Positions 54,704 to 64,000 of a stretch of DNA of 64,000 bases are shown here, in pieces. How positions within the stretch are numbered: the stretch's first letter is position 1; each line of letters opens with the position of its first letter. This stretch comes from Phallusia mammillata (Eukaryota; Chordata; Ascidiacea; Phlebobranchia; Ascidiidae): assembly GCA_003260075.1 (NCBI GenBank), contig QLIY01000289.1, positions 30,457-94,456 on the forward strand, given 5' to 3'. The notes below the pieces were generated by a model. It made no database searches and had not been told where the DNA came from. It was given only the letters and a program-made list of their open reading frames with translations. The position numbers were made by a program, and so were the translations under genes.

Positions 54704-55817
54704 TTTGGCAAGTTCAAGTTCAAGTTAACAGGAAAGAAAGTACAATTGAGTGCAAACAAAGTAGATATAGGTTTTCGCTCACCAAACAACAAACTCAACT
54801 TAACTTAACTCAATAAATGCAGGATCGCAAAATCGCTGTAGCGAAAAAAAATCAGTCATGCATATCATCAAAGATTTTTTAGATATGTAGTTGTGCAAAG
54901 AAGTCGGCAATTGTTTTTCTAGCCGAAAACATAGTTTGCAAAGTACACAGATAAAGTTGGGGCTTGAGTGCAAAATTGTTTTGTTGATATTTTTCACTTT
55001 GCGGGTTGATCAACGCATAACATATTTTTCGGTTGATATATAAAACTTTTTGTTAGTTTTTGTTTATTGGTTACCCAGCATGTGTTTGAAGCTTGTAGGC
55101 AGTACGGAAAACATGTGTTTTATTTACTCTATACTCTCGTGTAAGAACGTAACGTTTTGTGTCAATAGTAGTAAAACGTGAAGTGCAATAAAGCTAGTAT
55201 TGACTGATGATAAAAAGTATAATTAGTTCCGACACCATGATAAAAAAGCTTATGCAAACTTATTTTATAGGTGTAGGCGACATATTGGTAAAAAACAATC
55301 AATTGCCTCCAATAAAAGTAAGACCTAAGGTCAGTTAAACCGGATTCATTCAAGGTCATAATATTTTGTAAAAGTTATAGGGCTCGCTGTGCTAAGGCAT
55401 GAGTGCATAGGATTTTTGCAAATCAATGCACATTGATAAGTTGCAGACAGTGCACACTGTTCGACCAATAAGATCTCATAAGTGGTGATAAGAGTCAAGT
55501 GATAAGTCGAATTGACTAGTGTAGCGATCGAATGCAGCTTATCGATTACCCCCCCCCCCAATGCACATTGATAAGTTGCAGACAGTGCACACTGTTCGAC
55601 CAATAAGTTCTCATCAGTACAGCTGGTGACAAGAGTCAAGTGATAAGTCAAATTGACTAGTGAAGCGATCGAATGCAGCTTATCCATTACTGGCTTGATG
55701 TTTTTACAATTTACATTGAACTAATAAAAATTATTTTCTTTCCCAAGTCTTGTAGACTAGGATTGTATCCTACAAACCTTCATCTTATACTAGTTAAGTT
55801 TTTTAATTTTTGATCAT
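54704..55817. other. Divergent intergenic region, glutaredoxin / SLC25A11
   Basis: It contains the promoters of two genes on opposite strands. The stretch 55434-55548 is repeated after the C run at 55549-55559 and is related to the palindromic repeat at 8741. No coding exon is seen. Confidence 0.5.
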
Positions 55818-56338
55818 GTCTAAGCAACAGCAAGTAATTCCGACTGGTGTCAAGTTTTTGTTTGGTGGGTCTGCAGGGTAAGTAAACTCCATTAAGATGC
55901 AACATTCTACCTTTAAATGTACACTTTACATGATGAATTTTTTTACAGAATGGGTGCCACGCCCCCCCCCCCTGATGTTTTTACAATTTACATTGAACTT
56001 ATGAAAAATCTTTTCTTTCCCAAGTATACAATCCTACAAACCTTCATCTTATACTGGTTAAGTTTTTGAATTTTTGATCATGTCTAAGCAACAGCAAGTA
56101 ATTCCGACTGGTGTGAAATTTTTGTTTGGTGGGTCTGCAGGGTAAGTAAACTCTATTAAGATGCAACATTCTACCTTTAAATGTACACTTTACATGATGA
56201 TTTTTTTTACAGAATGGGTGCCACGTTGTTCGTTCAGCCACTTGATCTTGTGAAAAATCGACTTCAATTAAGTGGAGAAGGCGGTCAACAAAAAATGTAC
56301 AAAAACAGCTGGGATGCGGTTACCAAAATTCTCAAGAG

Positions 56339-56436
<98 letters not shown>

Positions 56437-58455
56437 TTTTGCTCTATTAGTTGCATATAGTAGTGTCGAAATAACATTTGAAAGAGAGAACAGTTTGATA
56501 GTGAGACTTACTCAACAAAATTTCACACTTTTATGAGGATGGACATATTAACTTTGAATGTTTTCGATATAACTTTCAGATTGTCAGCTGGTCTACTTAG
56601 ACAAGCAACATACACAACAACAAGACTGGGAGTTTACACATATTTGATTGATGCGTTTTCATCACCTGATGGAACACCACCAGGGTTTTTCAAAAAAGCC
56701 GGCCTCGGTAAGTGGCAATCTGTGTTACAAACAAATCACTGTAATTACATCCTAAATCCCAAACTGTACCTCCTCATCTGTTAAAATACTCCATGAAATT
56801 ATCAGTAAAAACCTGGAGAATGTTAGTTGGTCAGTATTGTTTACTGCCTAAAACTGAAATTTCTGTGGAACCCCTCCCTCTTTCCCTAACACAGGTGGTC
56901 AGATTAGATGCCAACTTGACTGGTTACACCAACGTTTCCCCTTAGTCTTGATGTGCTAACACGCCAATCTGACCCTCCAATGTACATGCCACATAATGCT
57001 TTGTAGTAATGATAGCTACAGTGCGTTTACCAACTTTCCACCAATTGTGTCCTTGAATTTTGTTGTGCTTTATATTGTATTAACATTGCACAGCTATTTC
57101 GGCAAGGTGAATATTATAGCACCATTGTGTTACTGTAACTTGTTTCGTCCAGCAAAATAAACTCAACTCAAATTGGTTGCAGGTATGACAGCAGGGGCAT
57201 GTGGAGCCTTCGTTGGAACCCCAGCAGAGATTTCACTTATCAGAATGACTGCGGATGGAAGGTTACCCCCTGAGCAACGCAGAGGCTACACAAGTGTTTT
57301 TAATGCATTGTCACGTATGATAAAAGAGGAAGGACTGTTTACATTATGGAGGGTAAATAAAATTGAACATAAAAGTAAATTGTACTAAATAAAATTGAAC
57401 ATAAAAGTAAATTGTACTAGTTAAGATAAACATAAATGTATAACTGGGATCAACCCTGAAGCATCTATGCAGACCAGCGATGACGACGAACTCATATATA
57501 TATATGGGCCTGGCATACTGTAATTTGTACAAAACTATTGTTTTTCAGGGTTGTTTACCAACTATCGGCCGTGCTATTGTTGTTAATGCAGCTCAACTTG
57601 CTTCTTATTCCCAAGCAAAACAACAGCTTTTATCTACTGGTAAGTATTGAAAGTCAAATCATTATGGTCATTCAAGATGATAATATTTGTGTTTGCAAAC
57701 CATTTTAATAAAGCAGTGCTAACATAATGAAGTATTTTTATTTTGTTTCAGATTATTTTAAAGATGATATATTTTGTCATTTTGTTGCAAGTATGATTAG
57801 CGGTCTAATTACGACTGCTGCCTCTATGCCGGTTGATATTGCCAAAACCAGGTACGTTATGTGTGCATTTTTGACTAAAGTAATATCTTGGCATACACAG
57901 TTTCATGTATGTCTTGTATAATAACCTTGTTTGCAGAATACAGAACATGAAAATAGTGGATGGCAAGCCAGAATACAAAGGAGCTTTTGTAAGTAACAAA
58001 GTCTGTGCGTAAAGGATAACGGCACAATACTGCAGTTCAAAAATTAGTTATTTTCTTGTTTTGAAAGTTTACAGTAGTACTTTTTGTTTTTCTTGATGAC
58101 TTAATTTTCAACAAATAAAAAAATATGTCCATAGATTTTTGTGAACAAATTACTTTTATTTAATTTTTATTATTTTCTGCAGGATGTCCCCCCCCCCCCT
58201 TTTCTTGATGACTTAATTTTCAAAAAAAAAAAAAAAATATGTCCATAGATTTTTGTGAACAAATTACTTTCATTTAATTTTTATTATTTTCTGCAGGATG
58301 TCTTGGGAAAAGTGATTCGCAATGAGGGCATTTTTAGTTTGTGGAAGGGTTTTACACCATACTATTTCCGTCTTGGTCCGCACACTGTTCTCACATTTAT
58401 TTTCCTTGAACAAATGAACAAATTCTACAAGAACACCTTTATGACAAGGAACTAA
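55818..58455 (+). CDS. SLC25A11: Mitochondrial 2-oxoglutarate/malate carrier
   Basis: This inner-membrane antiporter exchanges 2-oxoglutarate for malate and other dicarboxylates and serves the malate-aspartate shuttle. Exon 1 occurs twice (55818-55879 and 56080-56141) because of the joint at 55962. The remaining exons are 56213 to about 56338 (cut by a gap), 56580-56707, 57183-57352, 57549-57639, 57752-57851, 57937-57988 and 58297-58455. The three carrier signatures are visible: QPLDLVKNRLQ, TPAEISLIRM and MPVDIAKTR. Also typical are RQATYTTTRLGVYT, ADGRLPPEQRRGYTSVFNAL, VNAAQLASYSQAKQ and GFTPYYFRLGPHTVLTFIFL. About ten residues between ILK and LSAGLLRQ are lost in the C run, together with the exon 2 donor. 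A stub of exon 8 precedes the joint at 58188. AATAAA at 58596-58601 is a likely polyadenylation signal. Confidence 0.94.
56339..56435. other. Long poly-C run (97 nt), gap inside SLC25A11
   Basis: The run begins within exon 2, just after the codons for ILK, and ends in the intron. The missing protein segment confirms that real sequence has been replaced by C. Proline- or glycine-repeat frames across it are artefacts. Confidence 0.85.
57355..57418 (+). repeat. Exact 32-bp tandem duplication at an SLC25A11 donor
   Basis: The unit beginning AAATAAAATTGAACATAAAA occurs twice in a row, 57355-57386 and 57387-57418, starting two bases into the intron after exon 4. No homopolymer separates the copies, so it is a genuine tandem duplication. 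Confidence 0.85.
57440..57534 (+). mobile_element. Possible SINE tail fragment
   Basis: GGGCCTGGCATACTGTAATTTG at the right end (57506 onward) matches the tail of the SINE copies at 35406 and 45187. The left part, with CTGGGATCAACCCTGAAGC, is not clearly related. Confidence 0.4.
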
Positions 58456-60822
58456 TCATGATTAAAAAAGGTTTAATTTATTTAAATTAGCCATAGTGTC
58501 TCCTAAACTTAAGGGGATAATTTTATTGCAGTTTTCTAAACACGTTTTGGTGCCAAACACAGTGAAAAGTACTAAAAACGTGTTTCTTCAACCAAAATAA
58601 ATCTCTATTATAATGTCAGCAAATAGGTTTGTTTGTTTGATATAGAATTTGTTTTTTTACTATGCCAAATTGCCATCCTGAATTGACCCAGCATATTCTG
58701 TAGACACCCAACAGTGTAAGTTATTCTGTTCCAATTTCATGACTGTACTGACAAACATGGTGCTTTCTATTCATGTGTCCAATAAGTGCTAGTAAAGCCC
58801 TAAATTTCTGGTTGCAAATTATATGTTTTGAATTTGCCAAAGTTAAGTGCATGGTAGCAAACTATATTGCTTTGCAATGGCAGTTTAAAAGATCTATGTT
58901 GAAATGTTGCATGGGTGAAGAATCTGCGCATATGCTTTAAACATCGTCTAAAGTCACTTTGAGCGTCTGTTTCCTTTCCGTAGATGATTGGAAAACGGAA
59001 ATGCCTGTTGGAGTAATTAAGGGGCCATGGTGTATCAATTAAGCGCTCTATATGCTGAAACTGATTACATGTTTCGCTATTAAACTTTTGCCGTTTTTCA
59101 AATTCGCAACATTGACTTTATTTGGATTCCTAACATTATTTTAGTGTCTTGAACCAAAGAGTGGGAAAAACAAAACACACAATATGCCTATTTTTGAAAC
59201 CTTGAAAAAATATCTGTAATTTCACCTGCTCGTTCAAAACTTTGGTTATTTGTCGTATTACGATCATGGTATTCTTGTGTGAAACTATAGCTTGAAACGC
59301 GGAGTATTACTAAATTAAAAACAAATACATTTTTGTCGTTGTAGAATTACCTAATTAGAATAGTACAGCCATAGCTCTTTCAATGTGATCTTGTTACGTT
59401 GTACGTGTCGTGGTTCTTTGTTTTACGAAAGTCTAGCTAGCCGGACTTTTCGGTTGGAATGAGTTCAGTTCATTTCGCTTGGTGAAAGAAATCATAGCCA
59501 CACAACAGCACCAAGACGGAAATAGCTGCGCAACGTTGTAGGACGCAAAACAGTGGAGGGCACAATTGGTGGATAACGACTGAACGCGCTGCAGCTACTC
59601 CGTGTTATAAACTGTTTTGTGATTGGGGCTCACCAGAGAGTGAGATTGGCGCATTGTGAGTAAACACGACTGGGTTCGGACTTCAGTTGAAATAAAACAG
59701 ACTTCATACTCGGGCTCATTTGTGTCGCATTTTTACCAACATTTGGGCCTATTTTTTTAATCTGGGTCGGGTTTTGGGCTTGTAGTTTCCGGTTTGGGCT
59801 CCGAATTCTGTCCCGCTTACATCTCTTGTTGATCAGAGCTACTCTCTATTGGACGAAAGTCTCAAATATAAAATCACGCACACAAAACAATGTAAAAAGA
59901 GAAATCGTACAGTTAAGTGCGATGATAAAAACATTTGGCAACATTTTTTTTCAAACAGCTTCAGAAAAAAAAAAACGTTCAAAAAATACTACATAACAAT
60001 GTAGCCTACTAACAAACAAAATACAAATCTCTTCGATCTTTCAAATGCCCATTTATCAAATATGAGAATTTAAAGAAATTGTAATTATTTCATGACCAAA
60101 ATATGCCAAAAAACACGAGTTGAACGTCAAAGAATCCAAACAAAGGCGAAATAAAAAATGCATAATTTGCCAATATCGTTCCTTACACCAAACGCTATAG
60201 GCGAGGGGGGTACAGGACGGAGCCGCGGGCCAAATTGGGCCTTTCCTTTGTTAAAAATGCCATATGGCAGGGGTCGGCAACCGTTTTTGCACTGCGGACC
60301 GGTTTGAAACTAAAATTTTATATTACGGACCGGCCTTTAAAACCCACAAATAATAATCAGTACTGAAAACTAATGACAATTATTACAACTTTGATTCAAA
60401 GTGAACCTTGAGCAAGTTTTATGCGGCCCGGTAACAAACTCCTCACGGACCGGCACCGGGCCGCGGACCAGTAGTTGCCGACCACTGCCATATGGAACGT
60501 ATGTTTTATGTTATTATTGCGTTCTATAAAGTCAAAAACTCGATGTTTTCGTGGCGCATTTGAGGGACAGTTTTTAATCCGTTTATTATTCTGTTTAGAG
60601 TTACATTTGTTTGGTTGAATCTTTACTGAAAGAAGTGTGAAATATTTGACATGATACTGGCAGTTAAGGTGATGCAGGGCTAACATGTACACGAAAATAT
60701 GTCTTCGTATCTCCATGTTACAGACTATACACACGTTATCACGATTTCATAAACACAATTTGAACTGGTAGCACAAAGGTAACAACTAAAAAGAAACCTA
60801 CAAACGTTAGAAAAAGTACCAG
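58456..60822. other. Convergent intergenic region, SLC25A11 / SH2 gene
   Basis: No convincing exon is found. It holds the SLC25A11 3' end and the hAT-like element at 60268-60487. On the minus strand AATAAA (60592-60597) lies about 230 bp after the SH2-gene stop and may be its polyadenylation signal. Confidence 0.5.
60268..60487. mobile_element. hAT-like element, 220 bp (CAGGGGTCGGCAACC type)
   Basis: The ends are CAGGGGTCGGCAACCGTTTT and TAGTTGCCGACCACTG. A perfect 8-bp target duplication ccatatgg is at 60260-60267 and 60488-60495. The interior has TGCGGACCGGTTTG and its near complement. Confidence 0.92.
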
Positions 60823-63207
60823 CTAGGTAGGTAATGTTTTGCGCCTCGGTATTGGTGGGGCTTCTGCACAGCCGTTTTGTTGTCTTATCGAATGCATTGA
60901 TATATAGCGGTCTTCTGCCAGATCTTCTTCTTGTAGCACTAGTTTAGGACTGGTTTCTTCACATACAATGCCCTCTCTTGGTGGAGTTGTCGGTGGCGTC
61001 AGAGGTGACGTCACGTCGTTGCAAGGGCCCCGAGTGAAACGTTTTATCACTGGCTTTTGGCTGTGCAACATTTAAGGGTAGTTAATTATTTCTTGCAAAA
61101 AAAACTAAGAGAGGGAAGTTTTTTTTTATATTGACCTATTTAAGTCGGTTTACATTTTGACGATCAGGCATCAAATAAATAACAAGAACTTTGTTATTGT
61201 TTTTTACAACTCATCGAAATTTATTACAACTCCTCAGTCACCTATCTCTGATTTAGTGCAAGGTATGTAGTGATTTTGCGCAATAAAGCGCTCCCGCCTA
61301 GGGGTGATAGTATGAGCAATAACACAGTACGCATTCGTGTTGTGTATTGACCGGAAAACAAAACCCTTTAACCGGCCGCGACCAGGTGGTTACCGAACGC
61401 TGGCTCAAAGGCACTATAATCTATATCATTACCACTGATGGATAGTTGTTCGGTTAGCTGCTGTATTATAACTTGCTCGTAACTTCGGTATGTGCTCTCC
61501 GGGCCATGCATACTGTGGGTCTGTTAATATTTCGTACTGAACATGGTGGACCTGCCAAGGGCACGGAGCTGGTCGACGAAACTTCGTCACTGGAAATCTG
61601 TGTTAAACAAAACCAGCGTATTTTAAACTTAATACTAGGGTATAATCTCCCAGCTCGTTGTTTGGTGGATGAAGATAATGAACCTTATTTCTATTTCAGT
61701 TCATGAGAAACAATGAGTCAGTCGTCTTTAAGATTTTATGGTCTATATACGTATATATTTCGCCTTTCAGCCCTATCAGTATTTTAATCTATGATCATGT
61801 ATGGGCGAATATATATAGGCTATATGATAAAATCCCTAAGGGCGAATGCCTTTACGTTTTTCAGGAACTTAATTTTATACCCGCCATTGTTTAACAGCTG
61901 ACTTAGATAAAGTATGCGTTACTAAAATCGATTTAAAACTGACATTAATTTGAAGCCACATGTTATTTTTGGTGTTATTACCTCACAGCACTTGTCACAA
62001 TCGTCCAAGGAACTATGTATGGTTCAACAAGCTTAGATTCTACAACACTTAAATCAGGGATTCGGGAATATCCCATATTCATACACCGTGAAAAAGCTTT
62101 CTGATCTGCTTTTTTACCTGAGCCGGACACAGAGGTTCCTTCGTGGCACGTTTGGTATTTCGGAAATGCTGTAATAGTTCACCAAGTCATCCAGGGTGTC
62201 GAACCTCACTTTATCCTCCAAAAAGTAACGGCCAGCAGCAGAACGAAACACTAGAGCATGACCGATTTTTCCTTCGTTCATTCTGCCGAAACACACAAAA
62301 ACAAACAGTTGTTTTTGAATCTAAGTCCGTGTTTTTATTCTATCTAACAGTTCGGCTTTTTTAGATATTTTGCAGTATAAAAACTTTTTTGACAAGAAAC
62401 AAAACAAGCTACATATATTTGTAAAAAAGATGACGTTTCGATACAATCCTTATGTTCTCAAATTAGGCTTAAAACCAAGCAGCATGTATAGCAGAAAAAA
62501 GGTGAGAGAAAGGCCCGAATGGAGTGCGTAAAAGCGATACAACGGAAAAGTTCAATGTTGTTTTTCACTTCATTTAAGTTTTAAAAAAACGTTTTTTTTC
62601 ATTTCATTTAAAACGTTTTTATACCAATACATTAGCACGTTTGTTTCTTAACACAAAAACACTATTGAAATATTTACGATACAAAGTTTAATTTTAATAT
62701 TTTACCGGTGTAGAATTGTCGGTAATTTGTTATTTGAAATTAAGCCTATAATCTTTACGTACACGCAGGATATCGCAATCTTATCGTGACTGCTGCTCCA
62801 TCGCAGAAGAAAATGGTCAGGGGTGCCTTTGTAGCGTGTTAGTATATCTTCTGCCTAAACAACACAGTATATCAGCTTATCCCCCCCCCCAAAGCGATAC
62901 AACGGAAAAGTTCAATGTTGTTTTTCACTTCATTTAAGAATGACTTAAGGATCAATTGTCTAACTCAAAACGTTTTTATACCAATACATTAGCACGTTTG
63001 TTTCTTAACACAAAAACACTATTGAAATATTTACGATACAAAGTTTAATTTTAATATTTTACCGGTGTAGAATTGTCGGTAATTTGTTATTTGAAATTAA
63101 GCCTATAATCTTTACGTACACGCAGGATATCGCAATCTTATCGTGACTGCTGCTCCATCGCAGAAGAAAATGGTCAGGGGTGCCTTTGTAGCGTGTTAGT
63201 ATATCTT
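60823..63207 (-). CDS. SH2-domain adaptor-like protein, C-terminal part
   Basis: Three exons are seen: 63120-63207, 62118-62282 and 60823-61060, phases agreeing. An allelic copy of the first lies at 62763-62850 because of the C joint at 62881. They encode most of an SH2 domain: EDILTRYKGTPDHFLLRW with the phosphotyrosine-binding Arg of FLLR, IAISCV, GKIGHALVF, then YFLEDKVRFDTLDDLVNYYS. SH2 domains bind phosphotyrosine peptides in signalling. The tail of about 80 residues is proline-rich (PLTPPTTPPRE, APPIPRRKTLPT), which could bind SH3 domains, and contains a possible tyrosine site (DRYISMHS). The beginning of the SH2 domain and everything upstream was not found and may lie beyond 64000. I cannot assign it to a known adaptor family. 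Confidence 0.8.
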
Positions 63208-64000
63208 CTGCCTAAACAACACAGTATATCAGCTTATGGTAAATCTAACATTGTTTAGCCCATGGGTGGCCAACCCGCGGCTCGCGAGCCGCATGCGGCT
63301 CTTCGCCTGGTTTTATGCGGCTCTTACGTCGTTGTCGAAGTTCGGGGTCACTGTGTATATTTTGGTTAGTATGTGGCAATCTGGTACAAAAATAGTTAAA
63401 TTTGAAGTAAAGCTTTAACAATTTTGCTTTTGAACAAACCATTATCGGTATGGCCACAAACGGTAACCTTGCCTTAAAACTACAACCTTATGTGGCAAAT
63501 GGCTTGATTATGATGGCATATATTCAATTGTTGAACAATGAATGGTTGCTCATTATTGCGTATGCGAATGAGACACAAAGCAACGGCAATATTTACAACA
63601 AATGTGTTCCAAAGTAAATTTAATGCTTCAATCCGTTGTTTTTCGGGTTATAACGAACGTTATATTTTATCGGCAGTTTGTCTTGGGTTTGAATTGCGAT
63701 TGTTGGTGGTGAATGCATAAATGACGTCGCAATGAATTTAGTTTCGCCACTTTGCATTTTTGTGAAACTCGGCGCCTAGTTTGGGGCGCATGCGCGTTAG
63801 ATGGAAATACCGCAAAGTTTTTCAGCAGGGAAAATCTTTTGAGTAAACAATTTTTGTCAAGTTAGCCTTCAAAATGGCAGTGAAAAAAGTTTTTAGCAAT
63901 TCACCAGACACGATACTCACCGCACGTTATTTATAGAATGAGAAAAAAGGGGGTTTTAATTCATATGTTTTTGTTTGTTGGATTCGTTGAAATGAGAGTT
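63208..64000. other. Upstream flank of the SH2 exons
   Basis: At about 63262 there is a hAT-like terminus (GGGTGGCCAACCCGCGGCTC) with no visible partner end. GCGCATGCGC, an NRF1-type palindrome, lies near 63787, followed by ATGGCAGTGAAAAAAG (+) at 63874. That frame stops after 20 codons and I cannot show it is a gene start. A good minus-strand donor (GTGAGT) is present at about 63916-63921, but the sequence before it is stopped in the needed frame. Confidence 0.4.

Larger units (their letters stand above)
49163..62890. other. Block of poly-C assembly joints (third orientation block)
   Basis: Runs of 10-12 C occur at 49163, 51629, 51915, 54092, 55549, 55962, 58188 and 62881, each with near-identical sequence on both sides. 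The runs at 51629 and 51915 cut the EXOC4 coding sequence, and those at 55962 and 58188 cut SLC25A11. The run at 62881 duplicates an SH2 exon. Confidence 0.8.

Noticed and set aside
56181..56477. Proline/glycine-repeat proteins near SLC25A11
   Set aside because: They are translations of the 97-nt C run in a gap.
63874..63936. Start of a new plus-strand gene (ATGGCAGTG) behind an NRF1-like site
   Set aside because: The frame stops after 20 codons and no convincing donor precedes the stop; the window ends too soon to decide.

Overview
This is an AT-rich animal nuclear DNA window with spliced genes, short GT-AG introns and many small transposon remnants. Protein similarity points to an invertebrate deuterostome. 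A tunicate close to Ciona is my best guess: introns are compact, the assembly is very heterozygous, and 16-mers equal or nearly equal to the Ciona trans-splicing leader occur at 10749, 11194 and 46477. The species is inferred, not proven.

Layout: (1) 585-1279 (+), the last two coding exons of a GRIP-domain golgin (GCC2-like). (2) 5004-15930 (-), a seven-exon tetraspanin-like four-pass membrane protein with no cysteine in its large loop. (3) 18496-20433 (+), a BTB/POZ protein with an uncharacterised C-terminal domain. (4) 22334-25360 (-), a TSPAN31/TSPAN13-type tetraspanin. (5) 28035-48683 (+), a complete 31-exon bridge-like lipid transfer protein (BLTP3/UHRF1BP1 family). (6) 50578-53628 (-), exocyst subunit EXOC4/Sec8 in one uninterrupted coding exon. 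(7) 54335-54703 (-), an intronless dithiol glutaredoxin. (8) 55818-58455 (+), the mitochondrial 2-oxoglutarate/malate carrier SLC25A11. (9) 60823-63207 (-), the 3' part of an SH2-domain adaptor. Neighbours mostly alternate in strand, giving convergent and divergent pairs. No shared pathway is evident, although three products act in membrane traffic or lipid transfer (golgin, exocyst, BLTP3).

The sequence is dominated by an assembly signature. About 30 runs of 10-11 C or G are each flanked by near-identical direct repeats, as if overlapping allelic contig ends were joined without merging. Five longer runs (35-97 nt) lack flanking repeats and look like true gaps. Runs are C up to 11035, G from 15559 to 48220 and C again from 49163, which suggests three contig blocks with the middle one in the opposite original orientation. 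Several runs interrupt coding exons (BTB gene, BLTP3, EXOC4, SLC25A11), so naive ORFs there are broken or duplicated.

Between and inside genes there is a set of small non-autonomous hAT-like elements, many with intact 8-bp target duplications, plus foldback elements, a tRNA-related SINE family and a two-copy 110-bp element. I found no CRISPR array, rRNA gene or virus-like gene. No clearly new biological system is present. The best candidates for novelty are the BTB fusion protein, the cysteine-free tetraspanin-like protein, and foldback elements with a hammerhead-ribozyme-like core.
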